This document shows positions 22,796 through 32,633 of a stretch of DNA of 64,000 nucleotides, piece after piece. The stretch is from Bacteroidia bacterium (GTDB lineage: Bacteria > Bacteroidota > Bacteroidia > J057 > JADKCL01), in the NCBI GenBank assembly GCA_020635905.1, contig JACJYV010000008.1, forward strand, positions 434,001 through 498,000, written 5' to 3'. The notes under the pieces were generated by a model. That model was not told the origin of the DNA. It did no database searches and saw only the letters and a program-made list of their open reading frames with translations. Numbering within the stretch: position 1 is the stretch's first letter; each line of letters begins with the position of its first letter. A program made the translations under genes and the position numbers.

Positions 22796-25700
22796 TCCCG
22801 GTAAAACTGAAAATCAAGGGTTTATATTCCTATCAGGAAGAGCAGGAAATTGATTTTGCCCGGCTGGCCGCTTCAGGTCTGTTTGGCATATTTGGATCGG
22901 TGGGATCGGGCAAATCCAGTATTCTGGAAGCCATTTCCTACGCCCTGTATGGAGAAACTGAGCGCCTGAGCAAGCAGGACCGCCGCAGTTATAATATGAT
23001 GAACCTCAGATCCAATGAGTTATACATTGATTTTGAGTTTCTGGCAGGAAAAACGGGCGAAGACCGCTATCGTTTTGTGGTGCAGGGCCGACGTAACAGT
23101 AAGCAATTTGACCAGGTCAATACCCTGGAAAGGCGGGCCTTCAGGATTCAGCGCAAAGAGTGGATTCCCCTGGAATCCGCTGATGCTGAACCTATTCTGG
23201 GTCTGAGTTATGAGAATTTCCGCCGCACCATCATCATTCCCCAGGGAATGTTTCAGGAGTTTTTGGGCCTGACCCAGACTGAGCGTACCCGCATGCTTAA
23301 AGAGATTTTCAATCTCGAACGCTTCGAATTGTGGGACCGCACTGCCATTCTGGACCGCGACAATAACGATCAACTGAACGCCCTCAACGCCCGTCTGGAG
23401 CAAATCGGGGAAGTCAGTCCGGATTTGCTGACTGAAAAACGGGTTCAGTTTGAGGTACAGGTGGGCATTGCGGGCGATCTGGAAAAAGAACTGACCAGCT
23501 GGCAAACCCAGGACCAGCAATATGAGCAGGTGCGGGCCCGCTTTATTCGCCTGCAGGAAACAGAGGCTGAAATCAGGGCTTTGGAAGAAAAATTGCCTGA
23601 AATAGAGCAAAAACAGGCCCGCCTGGACCGTTTTCTGCTGTGCCGCCACCAGTTTCGTGACCTGTTCATCCAGGAATCAGAGCTGATCAAACAGCAGGAA
23701 AGAGATCGGAATGAACTGAGCGTCAAGGAGCATAATCTGAAAACCCTGACGGAAACCGTAACCCTGCTGGAAGAGGAATTTGAAAAGCTGAAGGAGAGGT
23801 ACGAAAACCGCATCAAAATATCCCAGGAGGCCGATGATCTGGAGCAACTGATCAAGATCAGGCAAATGGAAAATCAGGTGGAGTTGCAGACAGCCAATTA
23901 CCACGAGCGGGCCAAAAAGCTGGAAGAACTGATGGCCAGCCGTACGGTTTTGGTGGAAAAGCACGAACAGGTAAAAGCCAGGGAAATTGAATTGCAACAA
24001 AATCTGCCCAACATCACCCAACTGGCTGAGGTCAAAGACTGGTTTTCTGAAAAGGAGTCCCTCAGCAAACGCATTCGGGAATTGGAGGGTGATTTGTTGA
24101 AATTTTCACAGGAAAAAGCCCGCATCGACGAGGAAAGACGGGAGGTCTTTGGGGGACCGCTGGGCGAAGCCCTTGACCCGCCCCAGCGACAGTTGACCAA
24201 CACCGCCCTCATCCCCATTCTGGAAGAAAAAATCGCCATGGGCGAAGCCTTTCTCAAAACCCAGAAAGAAAAGATCAAATCCCTGCAAAGCCACGCCGTG
24301 CTGGAGCACCTCACTTCCTCTCTGACCGATGGAGTGCCTTGTCCCCTGTGCGGATCCACCAGTCACCCGGCTCCATTTGATCCCAGCAATGCGGACGAAA
24401 CCCTGCGAAAGGAAGAAAAAATGCGGGAAAAAGCGGAGGAAAAACTGGTGAAGCTGGGTCGTTTGCAGGATCAGATCGAAGGATTTCAGCGCCGCCTGAA
24501 AGAAAAAGAAGAAGCCATCCACGAGCGGCAGGGCATGATCACCCTGGAAAAATCCCGCCTGCAGGCCCACGAGGAGCGCTACGACTGGCCAATTTACGCT
24601 GGGAAAGATCAGGCCTGGATTATCAATGCCTTTAATGAGGCCAATACCCGGCAGGAAAATCTTCGCAAAGTCTCTCAGGAGAGGCAGCAAGCCGACCTGG
24701 CCGAGCAGCAGATCAGGCGGGAAACTGAGGCCATGGAAGGGGAATTACGAAAATTCGAACAAGGCATTGACAGCCTGCGCAGTAAGATTCAGGCGGAAAC
24801 TTCCATCCTCAAAATCCTCACCAAAGACGATTATCCAGACCTTGACACCCAGACCCTGCAACGAAAATCACGCGAATTGCTGGAGGAGGTTCAGAATCTG
24901 GTCAATCGCTTTTCCATGAAGGAAAAGGAATTGCGCCATGCCCGCGAAAACCGGGTTGGGCTCGAACGGGAACTCATTTCGGGCAAGGACAGCCTGCAAA
25001 AGCAGGAAACCTACCTGGTGGAAAAGCAGCGTGAAATCTATAACCGTCTGGAAAAATACGAGTTTCCTTCCCGCCAGAAAGTGGAGGAAATTCTCCTGCT
25101 CGACCTGAACGAAGACATAGAAAAAAATCAGATTGAGGAATTTCGCAACCGCCTCACAGGTCTCAAATCGCAGCTCAACCACCTGCAGCGGGAAACTGAG
25201 GGTATGACTTACGACCAGGAAACCCACGCCCGCATCGGGGCCAAAGTCAAGGAACTGAAGCAGGAAAAGGAAGAACAGGACCGTCTGGTGGGGAAAATGG
25301 AGGCGGAAATCAGGCAGATGGAAAATCTTCTTGATCAGCAAAAGGCCTTTATCCGGAAAAAGGAAGTCCTCGAATTGCGGGCTGCCGACCTGAAAACCCT
25401 CAAAGGATTATTCGCCCGCTCGGGGTTTGTGAATTACATTTCGACCATTTATCTGGAAGAACTCACCAACCGCGCTAATGAGCGCTTTCGCCAGCTGACC
25501 CGCAATACCCTCCAACTCGAAGTGCGGGAGGACAACAGTTTTGTGGTGCGCGACTTCCTCAACGGCGGACAGACCCGCAGCATCAAGACGCTTTCGGGCG
25601 GGCAAACCTTCCAGGCGGCCATTTCTCTGGCCCTGGCCCTGGCCGACAACATCCACGAGCAGCAGAAAAGCCCGAAAAACTTCTTTTTCCTCGATGAAGG

Positions 25701-25881
25701 GTTCGGCACGCTGGACAAAGAATCGTTGCAGGTGGTTTTTGAAACCCTCAAATCTTTGCGCAAAGAAAGCCGCATTGTGGGCATTATTTCGCATGTGGAA
25801 GAATTGCAACAGGAAATCGGGACCCATTTGCGCATCGTAAATCAGGAGGAAAAAGGCAGCATTGTGACCCTGGAACTTTGA
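22792..25881 (+). CDS. sbcC: Exonuclease SbcCD subunit C, SMC-like ATPase
   Basis: 1029 residues. The N-terminal ATPase half has Walker A GSVGSGKSSILEAI (about residue 38) and the Q-loop (IIPQGMFQEFL). Two long coiled coils (about 180-500 and 540-860) flank a zinc hook, CPLCGSTSHP, near residue 516. The C-terminal half has the ABC signature LSGGQTFQAAISLALALAD and Walker B FFFLDEGFGTLD. It powers SbcD in repair of hairpins and double-strand breaks and is translationally coupled to sbcD. Confidence 0.96.
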   Translation: MIPVKLKIKGLYSYQEEQEIDFARLAASGLFGIFGSVGSGKSSILEAISYALYGETERLSKQDRRSYNMMNLRSNELYIDFEFLAGKTGEDRYRFVVQGRRNSKQFDQVNTLERRAFRIQRKEWIPLESADAEPILGLSYENFRRTIIIPQGMFQEFLGLTQTERTRMLKEIFNLERFELWDRTAILDRDNNDQLNALNARLEQIGEVSPDLLTEKRVQFEVQVGIAGDLEKELTSWQTQDQQYEQVRARFIRLQETEAEIRALEEKLPEIEQKQARLDRFLLCRHQFRDLFIQESELIKQQERDRNELSVKEHNLKTLTETVTLLEEEFEKLKERYENRIKISQEADDLEQLIKIRQMENQVELQTANYHERAKKLEELMASRTVLVEKHEQVKAREIELQQNLPNITQLAEVKDWFSEKESLSKRIRELEGDLLKFSQEKARIDEERREVFGGPLGEALDPPQRQLTNTALIPILEEKIAMGEAFLKTQKEKIKSLQSHAVLEHLTSSLTDGVPCPLCGSTSHPAPFDPSNADETLRKEEKMREKAEEKLVKLGRLQDQIEGFQRRLKEKEEAIHERQGMITLEKSRLQAHEERYDWPIYAGKDQAWIINAFNEANTRQENLRKVSQERQQADLAEQQIRRETEAMEGELRKFEQGIDSLRSKIQAETSILKILTKDDYPDLDTQTLQRKSRELLEEVQNLVNRFSMKEKELRHARENRVGLERELISGKDSLQKQETYLVEKQREIYNRLEKYEFPSRQKVEEILLLDLNEDIEKNQIEEFRNRLTGLKSQLNHLQRETEGMTYDQETHARIGAKVKELKQEKEEQDRLVGKMEAEIRQMENLLDQQKAFIRKKEVLELRAADLKTLKGLFARSGFVNYISTIYLEELTNRANERFRQLTRNTLQLEVREDNSFVVRDFLNGGQTRSIKTLSGGQTFQAAISLALALADNIHEQQKSPKNFFFLDEGFGTLDKESLQVVFETLKSLRKESRIVGIISHVEELQQEIGTHLRIVNQEEKGSIVTLEL

Positions 25882-26100
25882 TACATTCATCCCCTGACAG
25901 GTTGGTGGAATTGGCTTCAAAGGATTCTTTCAGAATTTTGCTTTGATACAGCTTAGTTTTTCCCTTTGCCGGGCAAGGCTAACCTGCTTGTCAGAAATAA
26001 TTCAGCCTTCGATTTCGACAGTTCATCAGCTGATAGTGGCAAAAAATGATAAAATATTGACGGTTGGAAAATAATCCCGATCTCTGGCGCGTTAATTGCG

Positions 26101-26288
26101 TATATTTAGTGTACAACTTCCCGAAAAAACCAAGAATAATATGCGCTTATACAACGCGTCGACGAATGTCATGTGCATTCAAACAGTCTTTGAAATATCA
26201 GGAGAAACATCCGGGTAAGAAGAGCTTTGACCATAACAGAGCTTGCTCTGATTACATAAACCCGGGTGATTCATCCGGGATTTTTTTT
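26101..26288 (+). ncRNA. Candidate structured RNA ending in an intrinsic terminator
   Basis: A TATATTTA box at 26101 differs from TAnnTTTG at one base and could drive a transcript of about 180 nt. Hairpin CAGAG-CTTG-CTCTG is at about 26238-26251. The terminator follows at 26261. No -33 box is seen and no open frame is convincing. It could also be a leader of what follows or decayed DNA. Confidence 0.3.
26261..26288 (+). terminator. Rho-independent terminator
   Basis: CCCGGGTGA/TCATCCGGG arms, with one G-T pair and a short loop formed by opening the innermost pairs, followed by eight T. It lies 380 bp after sbcC. Confidence 0.75.
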
Positions 26289-26827
26289 ATCCAGAAAATT
26301 AACCATCAAAATGTATCACATTAAAAAACGAAAACGATGCAGTATCAAATCCAAACCAACCTGAGCGCCAAAGGCCCGGTAACCAGGCCCTCCGGGCCGG
26401 TCACCGACCGCGTTCCCAAACCTGCAGGAGTGCCAGGCGCCCTTGCAGCCATCTCAGCCCCGCCTGCTTTCCCCCCGGGAAACCGAATGAAATGGATCTC
26501 TTCGCTCTTTGAATCTGCTGACTATCCGTCCGAAACGGACCCGATTTGCGGTCCGGGATGGGAATTGAACCGAAACGAAATGACCGGGGCTGATCACCCT
26601 GGCGTGGCGCAAGCCTCAGGCAAAAATCTCAGCTGAGCGCAGGTGCCTGAAAAGCCCGATGGGCCTATCACCGAGCAACTTGTGTAATGCCACAACCGCT
26701 TCCGCTTACGGATCGTTCAACCCCACCCACACACGGAAGCCACAATTCGCCCCTCCCATTTTTGAAGAAATTTCGAAATGGATGCTCCCGGGCCTGACAC
26801 CCTGCCAAAATTCATGTAATTTTGACC

Positions 26828-28747
26828 ATGAAACAGGCCCGGGCCGAGCTCCAACATACCCTCAATCTCCTCCTGGACGAAAAACAGGAAGATTTACGCC
26901 AATTCAGAGAATTGGTACTGAACGAAACACCCGATCAAAGGCGGCAATCCGGCCTGACCTGGTATCCTCTGGCCATTCAGTCAGAGGATACGGGGATCGG
27001 GGGAAAACCCGTGCTGACCCTCGAAAGAATGGCCCGCAAAGGGCAGAACCACCGCTTTCAGGCGGGTTCGGTCGCTGCCATGTTCAGCCTCGAATCCAAA
27101 CAGGAGCCTCTGGCCGGGGTCGTGACCCGGGTCAAAGAAGACACCCTTCTGCTTTCCGTTTATCAGGATGAAATTCCCGACTGGGTTTATGACGAAAAGA
27201 TCGGCTTGGATCTTTATTTTGATGAGCGGAGTTACCGGGAAATGGAATTTGCCATGAAGGCCGTCCTGGAAGCCGAGAATAATCGCCTGGCCGAACTTCG
27301 CGAAATCTGCATGGGCCAGAAAACTCCTGAATTTGAGCAAAACGGGCCCGTGCCCAACTGGGAAAATCTCAATCCCTCCCAGGCCTCCGCAGTGATGCAA
27401 ATCCTGACCGCCCGCGACCTGGCCCTGGTGCACGGCCCCCCGGGTACGGGCAAAACCACCACCCTGATGCAGGCCATTCGCCTGACCCTCAAAACAGAAA
27501 AGCAGGTCCTGGCCTGTGCTCCCAGCAACGCGGCAGCTGATCTACTGACCGAAAAACTGGCTGAAATGGGCATTGAAGTAGTCAGATTGGGGCATCCTGC
27601 CCGGATTTCAGATTCCCTGGAAGCCCAGCTACTTGACGCCAAAATCAAAAATCATCCCAGCGCCAAAGACCTGAAGCAAATGCAACGTCAGGGTCGGGAG
27701 ATGCGGGAACAAGCCCTGAAATTCAAGCGGAATTTTGGCAGGGAAGAGCGGGAAAACCGTAAAAACCTGCTGAGCGAAGTGAAAGAACTGCGCAAAACAG
27801 TACGGGAAATGGAAAAGTTCATCGTGGAAGATGTGCTCAATCAGGCCCGCGTACTGGTCACCACGCTGGTGGGTGCTGCATCAGAAACCCTGCGTGACCG
27901 CAGATTTTCTACGGTTTTTATTGACGAAGCGGCCCAGGGTCTGGAACCTGCCTGCTGGATTCCCATTCGCAAAGCCGACCGGGTGGTACTGGCAGGTGAC
28001 CATTGTCAGCTTCCTCCCACCATTAAATCTCAAAAAGCAGCCCGCGAAGGCCTGGAAGCCACCCTTTTTGAAAAATGCATCAACCGTTGGCCTGAGGCAG
28101 CCACCATGCTGCAAATCCAGTATCGCATGCACCCCAAAATCATGGGATTTTCTTCCCGCTGGTTTTATAATAATGAGCTGCAAGCTCATGGCTCGGTGCA
28201 AAATGCCTTTCTATTCGCTGAAAATGAGTCTGAAAGGAATAACGCCCCCCTTGAATTCATCGACACGGCAGGCTGCGGCTATATGGACGAGCAGGATACC
28301 GAAACCCTCAGTCAGTTCAATCCAGAGGAGGGGCGGGCCTTGTTGCGGCGCCTGAATTTGCTGCTTGAACAGGCTCCTGGCGGGGCTGAGTTCAGGATTG
28401 GGGTAATCACTCCCTACCGCGCTCAGGTGAAATTTCTGCTCGAAGAATTACCCAAATATGAATTTTTGGCCGCCGCCCAATCCCTGATCGACATTCAGAC
28501 GGTGGACAGCTTTCAGGGTCAGGAGCGGGATGTGATCGCCATTTCCATGGTGCGTAGCAACGAGGAAGGCCAGATTGGCTTCCTCTCAGACACCCGCCGC
28601 ATGAATGTGGCCATGACCCGGGCCAAGCGCAAGCTGATTCTGGTGGGAGACAGCGCCACTTTGGGAGGCAATCCCTTTTATCAGGCTTTCCTGGAATACT
28701 GCGAGGAAATGGATGCTTACCAAAGCGCCTGGGAATGGATGGAATAA
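26828..28747 (+). CDS. Superfamily I DNA/RNA helicase, UPF1/IGHMBP2-like
   Basis: 639 residues. N-terminal OB-like region (about 1-170), then motif I GPPGTGKTTTLMQAI (about 205), motif II VFIDEAAQGLEPA, motif III VLAGDHCQLPPTI, motif IV QYRMHPKIMGF, ITPYRAQVKFL, motif V VDSFQGQERDVIAISMVRS and motif VI NVAMTRAKRKLILVGD. This is a complete set for the UPF1-like SF1B helicases, which unwind DNA or RNA 5 to 3. The ATG at 26828 is preferred over a TTG two codons upstream. It ends 71 bp before the peroxidase start. Confidence 0.9.
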   Translation: MKQARAELQHTLNLLLDEKQEDLRQFRELVLNETPDQRRQSGLTWYPLAIQSEDTGIGGKPVLTLERMARKGQNHRFQAGSVAAMFSLESKQEPLAGVVTRVKEDTLLLSVYQDEIPDWVYDEKIGLDLYFDERSYREMEFAMKAVLEAENNRLAELREICMGQKTPEFEQNGPVPNWENLNPSQASAVMQILTARDLALVHGPPGTGKTTTLMQAIRLTLKTEKQVLACAPSNAAADLLTEKLAEMGIEVVRLGHPARISDSLEAQLLDAKIKNHPSAKDLKQMQRQGREMREQALKFKRNFGREERENRKNLLSEVKELRKTVREMEKFIVEDVLNQARVLVTTLVGAASETLRDRRFSTVFIDEAAQGLEPACWIPIRKADRVVLAGDHCQLPPTIKSQKAAREGLEATLFEKCINRWPEAATMLQIQYRMHPKIMGFSSRWFYNNELQAHGSVQNAFLFAENESERNNAPLEFIDTAGCGYMDEQDTETLSQFNPEEGRALLRRLNLLLEQAPGGAEFRIGVITPYRAQVKFLLEELPKYEFLAAAQSLIDIQTVDSFQGQERDVIAISMVRSNEEGQIGFLSDTRRMNVAMTRAKRKLILVGDSATLGGNPFYQAFLEYCEEMDAYQSAWEWME

Positions 28748-28818
28748 ATTCCGGAAAATTTCTCCTGATAACATCTATTTTACCTAAATTTATACCCGGT
28801 CTAATTGCCAATTCTGCC

Positions 28819-30213
28819 ATGTCTGCAAAATTTCACTTCCCTTCCAGGGTCTGTTTTCAAAGTCGTTTGCCTCTGGTAACCAGCTTATTGCTGCTTTCTG
28901 CCATTATGTTTTTCAGCGGTTGCCGCCCCGAAGAAACGGTGGAGCAGGATGACATTCTGGATTTGCGCCTGCTGACTGCGCTCAACCAGGCTTCCAATGG
29001 CGTGGGCATTGAGCATTTTATCATGCCCGAAAGTGACGATCTGGAGGCCATTCCCCAGGACCCTCTCAACCCTTTGACCGCGGAAAAAGTGCAATTGGGA
29101 AAGCTTTTGTACCATGAATCTGCCCTGGCTATCAAGCCCAAGTATGCCATTTCAAAAAACACCTACTCTTGTGCCACCTGCCATTTTGCGGCGGCTGGCT
29201 TTCAGGCGGGCCGCCTGCAGGGAGTGGGCGAAGGTGGCTGGGGTTGCGGCGAAAAAGGCGAAGGCAGAATCATTCGTCCGGGTTTTGTAACTGATTCCCT
29301 GGATGTGCAGCCCTTGCGTACGCCTTCGGCCATGAATGCAGCCTATCAGAAAAATATTCTCTGGAACGGACAATTTGGGGCGACGGGAGTCAATAAAAAT
29401 ACGGAATATGCCTGGAATGCTTCTGAGGCCCTGACCACCAATTTTCTGGGTTATGAAGGACTTGAAAGCCAGGCCATTGCCGGGCTGAAAATCCATCGCA
29501 TGGATGTTGACACCAGTTTTGTGTTTTCCAACGAGTATAAGGCCATGTTTGATGCGGCCTATCCTCAGGTTGAGGAGGGCGAGCGTTATACCCGCAATAT
29601 TGCGGGGCTGGCCATTGGCGCTTATGAGCGCACCCTTTTGTCCAATAAAGCCCCTTTTCAGCGCTATCTGCGTGGCCAAAAGTCGGCTTTGACCAGCCGC
29701 CAGAAGGAAGGCGCCATCCTCTTTTTTGGCAAAGCTGAGTGCTGGACCTGCCATAACGGACCTGCCCTGGCCAACATGGAGTTTTATGCCCTGGGCATGA
29801 ACGATCTGGTGGGAAGCGGGATTTACGGGTCAACTCCTGCCCACATTGCTCACCTGGGCAGGTTTGGATTTACAGGAGTGCCAGCAGATTTGTACAAATT
29901 CAAAGTTCCCCAGATTTACAACCTGAAGGATTCGCCTTTCTACGGTCACGGAAGTTCCTTCAACAGCGTGCGTGACGTGATCGTGTATAAAAATCTGGCC
30001 CAGGCCGAAAATCCCAAAGTTTCTCAGGATCAGCTGGCCGCGGGATTTCATCCCCTCAACCTGACTGAAACAGAGATCGACAAGATCACTGAATTCATTG
30101 AAGAGGGCCTTTACGATCCCAATCTGATCCGTTACCAGCCCACATCCCTTCCTTCTGGCATGTGTTTCCCCATGAACGACTCACTTTCCCGGGTGGATCT
30201 GGGCTGTTTTTGA
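28819..30213 (+). CDS. Diheme cytochrome c peroxidase/MauG-family lipoprotein
   Basis: 464 residues from the ATG at 28819, which gives a lipoprotein signal (LLLSAIMFFSGC). Two heme c sites: CATCHFAAAGFQ (about residue 119) and CWTCHNGP (about 309), plus the peroxidase-like LGKLLYHESALA and PQIYNLKDSPFYGHGSSF segments. Members reduce H2O2 or oxidise protein or small substrates in the periplasm. A frame extension to 28735 overlaps the helicase end and is rejected because it would remove the signal from the N-terminus. Confidence 0.88.
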   Translation: MSAKFHFPSRVCFQSRLPLVTSLLLLSAIMFFSGCRPEETVEQDDILDLRLLTALNQASNGVGIEHFIMPESDDLEAIPQDPLNPLTAEKVQLGKLLYHESALAIKPKYAISKNTYSCATCHFAAAGFQAGRLQGVGEGGWGCGEKGEGRIIRPGFVTDSLDVQPLRTPSAMNAAYQKNILWNGQFGATGVNKNTEYAWNASEALTTNFLGYEGLESQAIAGLKIHRMDVDTSFVFSNEYKAMFDAAYPQVEEGERYTRNIAGLAIGAYERTLLSNKAPFQRYLRGQKSALTSRQKEGAILFFGKAECWTCHNGPALANMEFYALGMNDLVGSGIYGSTPAHIAHLGRFGFTGVPADLYKFKVPQIYNLKDSPFYGHGSSFNSVRDVIVYKNLAQAENPKVSQDQLAAGFHPLNLTETEIDKITEFIEEGLYDPNLIRYQPTSLPSGMCFPMNDSLSRVDLGCF

Positions 30214-30224
30214 GGTTGGGAAAA

Positions 30225-31067
30225 TTATTCCACTGACTCAGTTTCCTCCTTTGGGTGGCTGAATGGCTTTTTGAGCAGCCATTTCTTATTCCCGGGCCAG
30301 ACAGGCTCGATCAATTGCCCCAGATAAGTGGAGGGAGTTTCTTCGTGAATGCCGAAGGCAGCGGGCTCGTGGTCGGGGCATTTGTAGGTGCCAAAAATAA
30401 TATCCATCAGAGGTGAGATATTGGCATAATTGCCAGCCATGCGGTCGAGGTCGTGGTGCCAGTGGTGGAGTTCAGGTGCGCCAATCAGCATACGCAGGGG
30501 ACCCAGATTCAGCCGGACATTGGAATGGATGTAAATGGCCCAGATGCCGCGGAAAGCGATAAATCCAGCAATGGTTTCCAGGGGAAACCCGAGGACAAAG
30601 GCAGGCAGATTGATCAGTCCAATGGTGTAAATGGAATCAATGGGATGCTCGCGGTGAGCCGCGAGCCAGTCGAGGTGCTTCGCACTGTGATGCACTTTGT
30701 GAAAGCGCCAAAGGAAGGGAACCCTGTGTTGGAGCCTGTGCCCCCAGTAGATCAGAAAATCGCTCAAAATCACCACTTCTATGGCCTGCAGCCAGAAGGG
30801 TTGAGAAGCCACGGCGTGGCGAAATCCCCCGGGAAGATGATGATCCAGCCAGATCCCCAAAAAGGACAAAGTCCAAAGCACCAATCCACTCCAGAAAAGG
30901 TATTGACCCAGAAAAAAACCCAGATCTGCCCACCAGTGGGGCCGAAAAAACTTCTGTCCCCGCCGTGCAGGAAAGACTTTTTCCAAAGGCATGAACACCA
31001 AAACCAAAAAGAGAAAACTCAGGCCTGTGGATAGCAGCAGGAGAGGTATTTCCCTGAAATCTGGCAC
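30225..31067 (-). CDS. Sterol desaturase/fatty acid hydroxylase-family membrane protein
   Basis: 280 residues from a GTG start, about four membrane helices. The di-iron histidine motifs are present and well ordered: HRLQH (about residue 110), HKVHHSAKHLDW (about 123), HREHP and ELHHWHHDLDR (about 200). Such enzymes hydroxylate or desaturate lipids, sterols or carotenoids using O2. The substrate is unknown. It converges with the peroxidase gene (11 bp between stops) and lies 6 bp downstream of the small membrane protein gene. Confidence 0.85.
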   Translation of the reverse strand: MPDFREIPLLLLSTGLSFLFLVLVFMPLEKVFPARRGQKFFRPHWWADLGFFLGQYLFWSGLVLWTLSFLGIWLDHHLPGGFRHAVASQPFWLQAIEVVILSDFLIYWGHRLQHRVPFLWRFHKVHHSAKHLDWLAAHREHPIDSIYTIGLINLPAFVLGFPLETIAGFIAFRGIWAIYIHSNVRLNLGPLRMLIGAPELHHWHHDLDRMAGNYANISPLMDIIFGTYKCPDHEPAAFGIHEETPSTYLGQLIEPVWPGNKKWLLKKPFSHPKEETESVE

Positions 31068-31073
31068 GATAAG

Positions 31074-31541
31074 TTACTTTTTGCCTGGTTTGGGGGAGGA
31101 ATCTATTGAAAAATCATCCTCCTCAAAAATGGGCGCAGATTTGGAACTGGGGATGATAATTTCCTTCATGGATGGGTTCTGCTTTGGATTGGCCACCTCT
31201 CTGGGAGCTTCCGCAGGCATCACCTTTTTCACTTCCTCTGGCCGGAAAACCTTGCCCGATTTGGTGCTTTCCATTTCATCCATATAAAATTCATGGACGG
31301 AGACCTTTTTGGAAGGGGTGGAATCCTTTTGCAGGTCTGAGGGCAGAAACATGCCTTCATTTTTAGAGCCGGGCATGAACTCTTCGGGTTCCTGGATGGT
31401 GTCCGTTTCCCCCGTAGAAACCACCTGGGCGGGATGGATCAACTGATCAAAATACCCCGCGCGAAAGGATACAAAGGCAATGACCAGCAGGAAAAATCCA
31501 ACCAGGGTGAGAATCTTTAAGGTCAGGGGCGGGCTTTGCAT
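31074..31541 (-). CDS. Hypothetical single-pass membrane protein
   Basis: 155 residues: one membrane helix at the N-terminus (ILTLVGFFLLVIAFVSF), then a low-complexity, charged and Pro/Ser-rich tail predicted outside the membrane and largely unstructured. No family was recognised. It lies 14 bp after the LIC11966-like gene and 6 bp before the hydroxylase on the same strand, so the four genes from 34736 down to 30225 may form one operon. Confidence 0.65.
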   Translation of the reverse strand: MQSPPLTLKILTLVGFFLLVIAFVSFRAGYFDQLIHPAQVVSTGETDTIQEPEEFMPGSKNEGMFLPSDLQKDSTPSKKVSVHEFYMDEMESTKSGKVFRPEEVKKVMPAEAPREVANPKQNPSMKEIIIPSSKSAPIFEEDDFSIDSSPKPGKK

Positions 31542-31555
31542 GACAGAATCTGAGC

Positions 31556-32617
31556 CTACTTTTTGGGAACGTTATTATCCAGAAATTTAGCAGCTTTTTT
31601 GTTGTAATCGTCCAACAGGGCACTGTGTTTATTATATGAATTCTGATTTTCAGAATTGTAGGTCGCGGCGGCCGCATTCAATTTTGCCACTGAACCATTG
31701 ATCTCGTCAACATCAGCCTGGGTACGGTCCTTTTCTTTTTTGTTGTTGAAGGCTTTTTCCAGTTTTGTATGGGTATCCTTCAACTCAAAAAAGCTGGCAA
31801 TGACCTGGGGATAAGTTTTTTCGGCAAAATTCTGATAGAAATCCAGCACTTCGCGGGTTGCCCCGGCCAAAGAACGGTCTCCATTGAAATTGGAAACCTT
31901 GGTCAGCTTTTCCTTTCCTTCTTTGGAATAATTGGAAAGGGCATTGGCATTTTGTTCCATCGCACTCACGTCTCCTTCCTGGATGGCGTTTTGAAGGTAG
32001 CCATACTGTTTGTAGCTTTTGAAAAATATGAGGTAAATTTCATTATACTGACTAAAAACCTCGCCCGCAATCTTCTTATTCTTAAAATCCTCCGTTTCCA
32101 CAGGATCTGTAAGGCGCACGTTATTGGCTTCGCAAAACTTTTCCTGCTCACGGATCATGCGTTCAAAGGTGGATTCCATTTTCTTGCCAGCTTCCTCCTT
32201 GGCCAGAATAAAAGCCTCCATGTTGTCATAGGACTGTTCGGCGATCTCCTCCATGTTCACAATCTCTGCATAATCCTGATTCATGATCGCGTAATTGATT
32301 TTCAGGTATTTGACCACTGAATCGCGAAAAGCTGTGCTACCTTCAAATGCAGGCATTTTGGCTACATTTTTTTGCATGTTTGTGATGGAATTCAATACTT
32401 CCAGCCGGGTTTTCTCGATTTTACGCGGCTTTTTGCCATGGGCTATTTGCAGGGCATACTGCCATTCTGCCTCCCGCGCCACGCTGTACTGGTCGTCGAT
32501 GTAGCCGAGGTACCCCACCGCTGATTTGAAGTCGGGGGCCTGGGCCAACAGGGGTGATACCTGGGAGAAAATTCCGGCTAACAGAAGTACGAGGGGGATT
32601 AATTTGTTGAATTTCAT
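31556..32617 (-). CDS. Secreted helical protein resembling the LIC11966 surface family
   Basis: 353 residues with a signal peptide (IPLVLLLAGIFSQVSPLLAQ). The mature protein is almost all alpha-helical with many Lys/Glu and regular heptad-like stretches. FKSAVGYLGYIDDQY just after the signal recalls proteins annotated as LIC11966-type surface proteins in Bacteroidota and Leptospira. That match is from memory of the family and only moderately sure. Function unknown; probably periplasmic. It is 16 bp downstream of the tail-specific protease. Confidence 0.6.
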   Translation of the reverse strand: MKFNKLIPLVLLLAGIFSQVSPLLAQAPDFKSAVGYLGYIDDQYSVAREAEWQYALQIAHGKKPRKIEKTRLEVLNSITNMQKNVAKMPAFEGSTAFRDSVVKYLKINYAIMNQDYAEIVNMEEIAEQSYDNMEAFILAKEEAGKKMESTFERMIREQEKFCEANNVRLTDPVETEDFKNKKIAGEVFSQYNEIYLIFFKSYKQYGYLQNAIQEGDVSAMEQNANALSNYSKEGKEKLTKVSNFNGDRSLAGATREVLDFYQNFAEKTYPQVIASFFELKDTHTKLEKAFNNKKEKDRTQADVDEINGSVAKLNAAAATYNSENQNSYNKHSALLDDYNKKAAKFLDNNVPKK

Positions 32618-32633
32618 GGAGTTGTTATTTATG

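Larger units (their letters stand above)
25882..26827. other. 946-bp gap: RNA candidate and no confident gene
   Basis: 25882-26090 is unique AT-rich DNA. 26101-26288 is a structured region ended by a strong terminator (listed separately). From 26310 there are two overlapping short frames: one of 17 codons (MYHIKKRKRC...) and one of 99 codons from 26337 (Pro/Gly-rich, no recognisable motif, no ribosome site). A GGCCCGGTAACC/GGGCCGGTCACC direct repeat lies at 26370-26405. These frames lack family features and I do not call them genes. The helicase gene begins at 26828. Confidence 0.5.

Noticed and set aside
26337..26636. 99-codon Pro/Gly-rich frame
   Set aside because: No family, no ribosome site, overlapping alternative short frame; kept only as a note on the gap.
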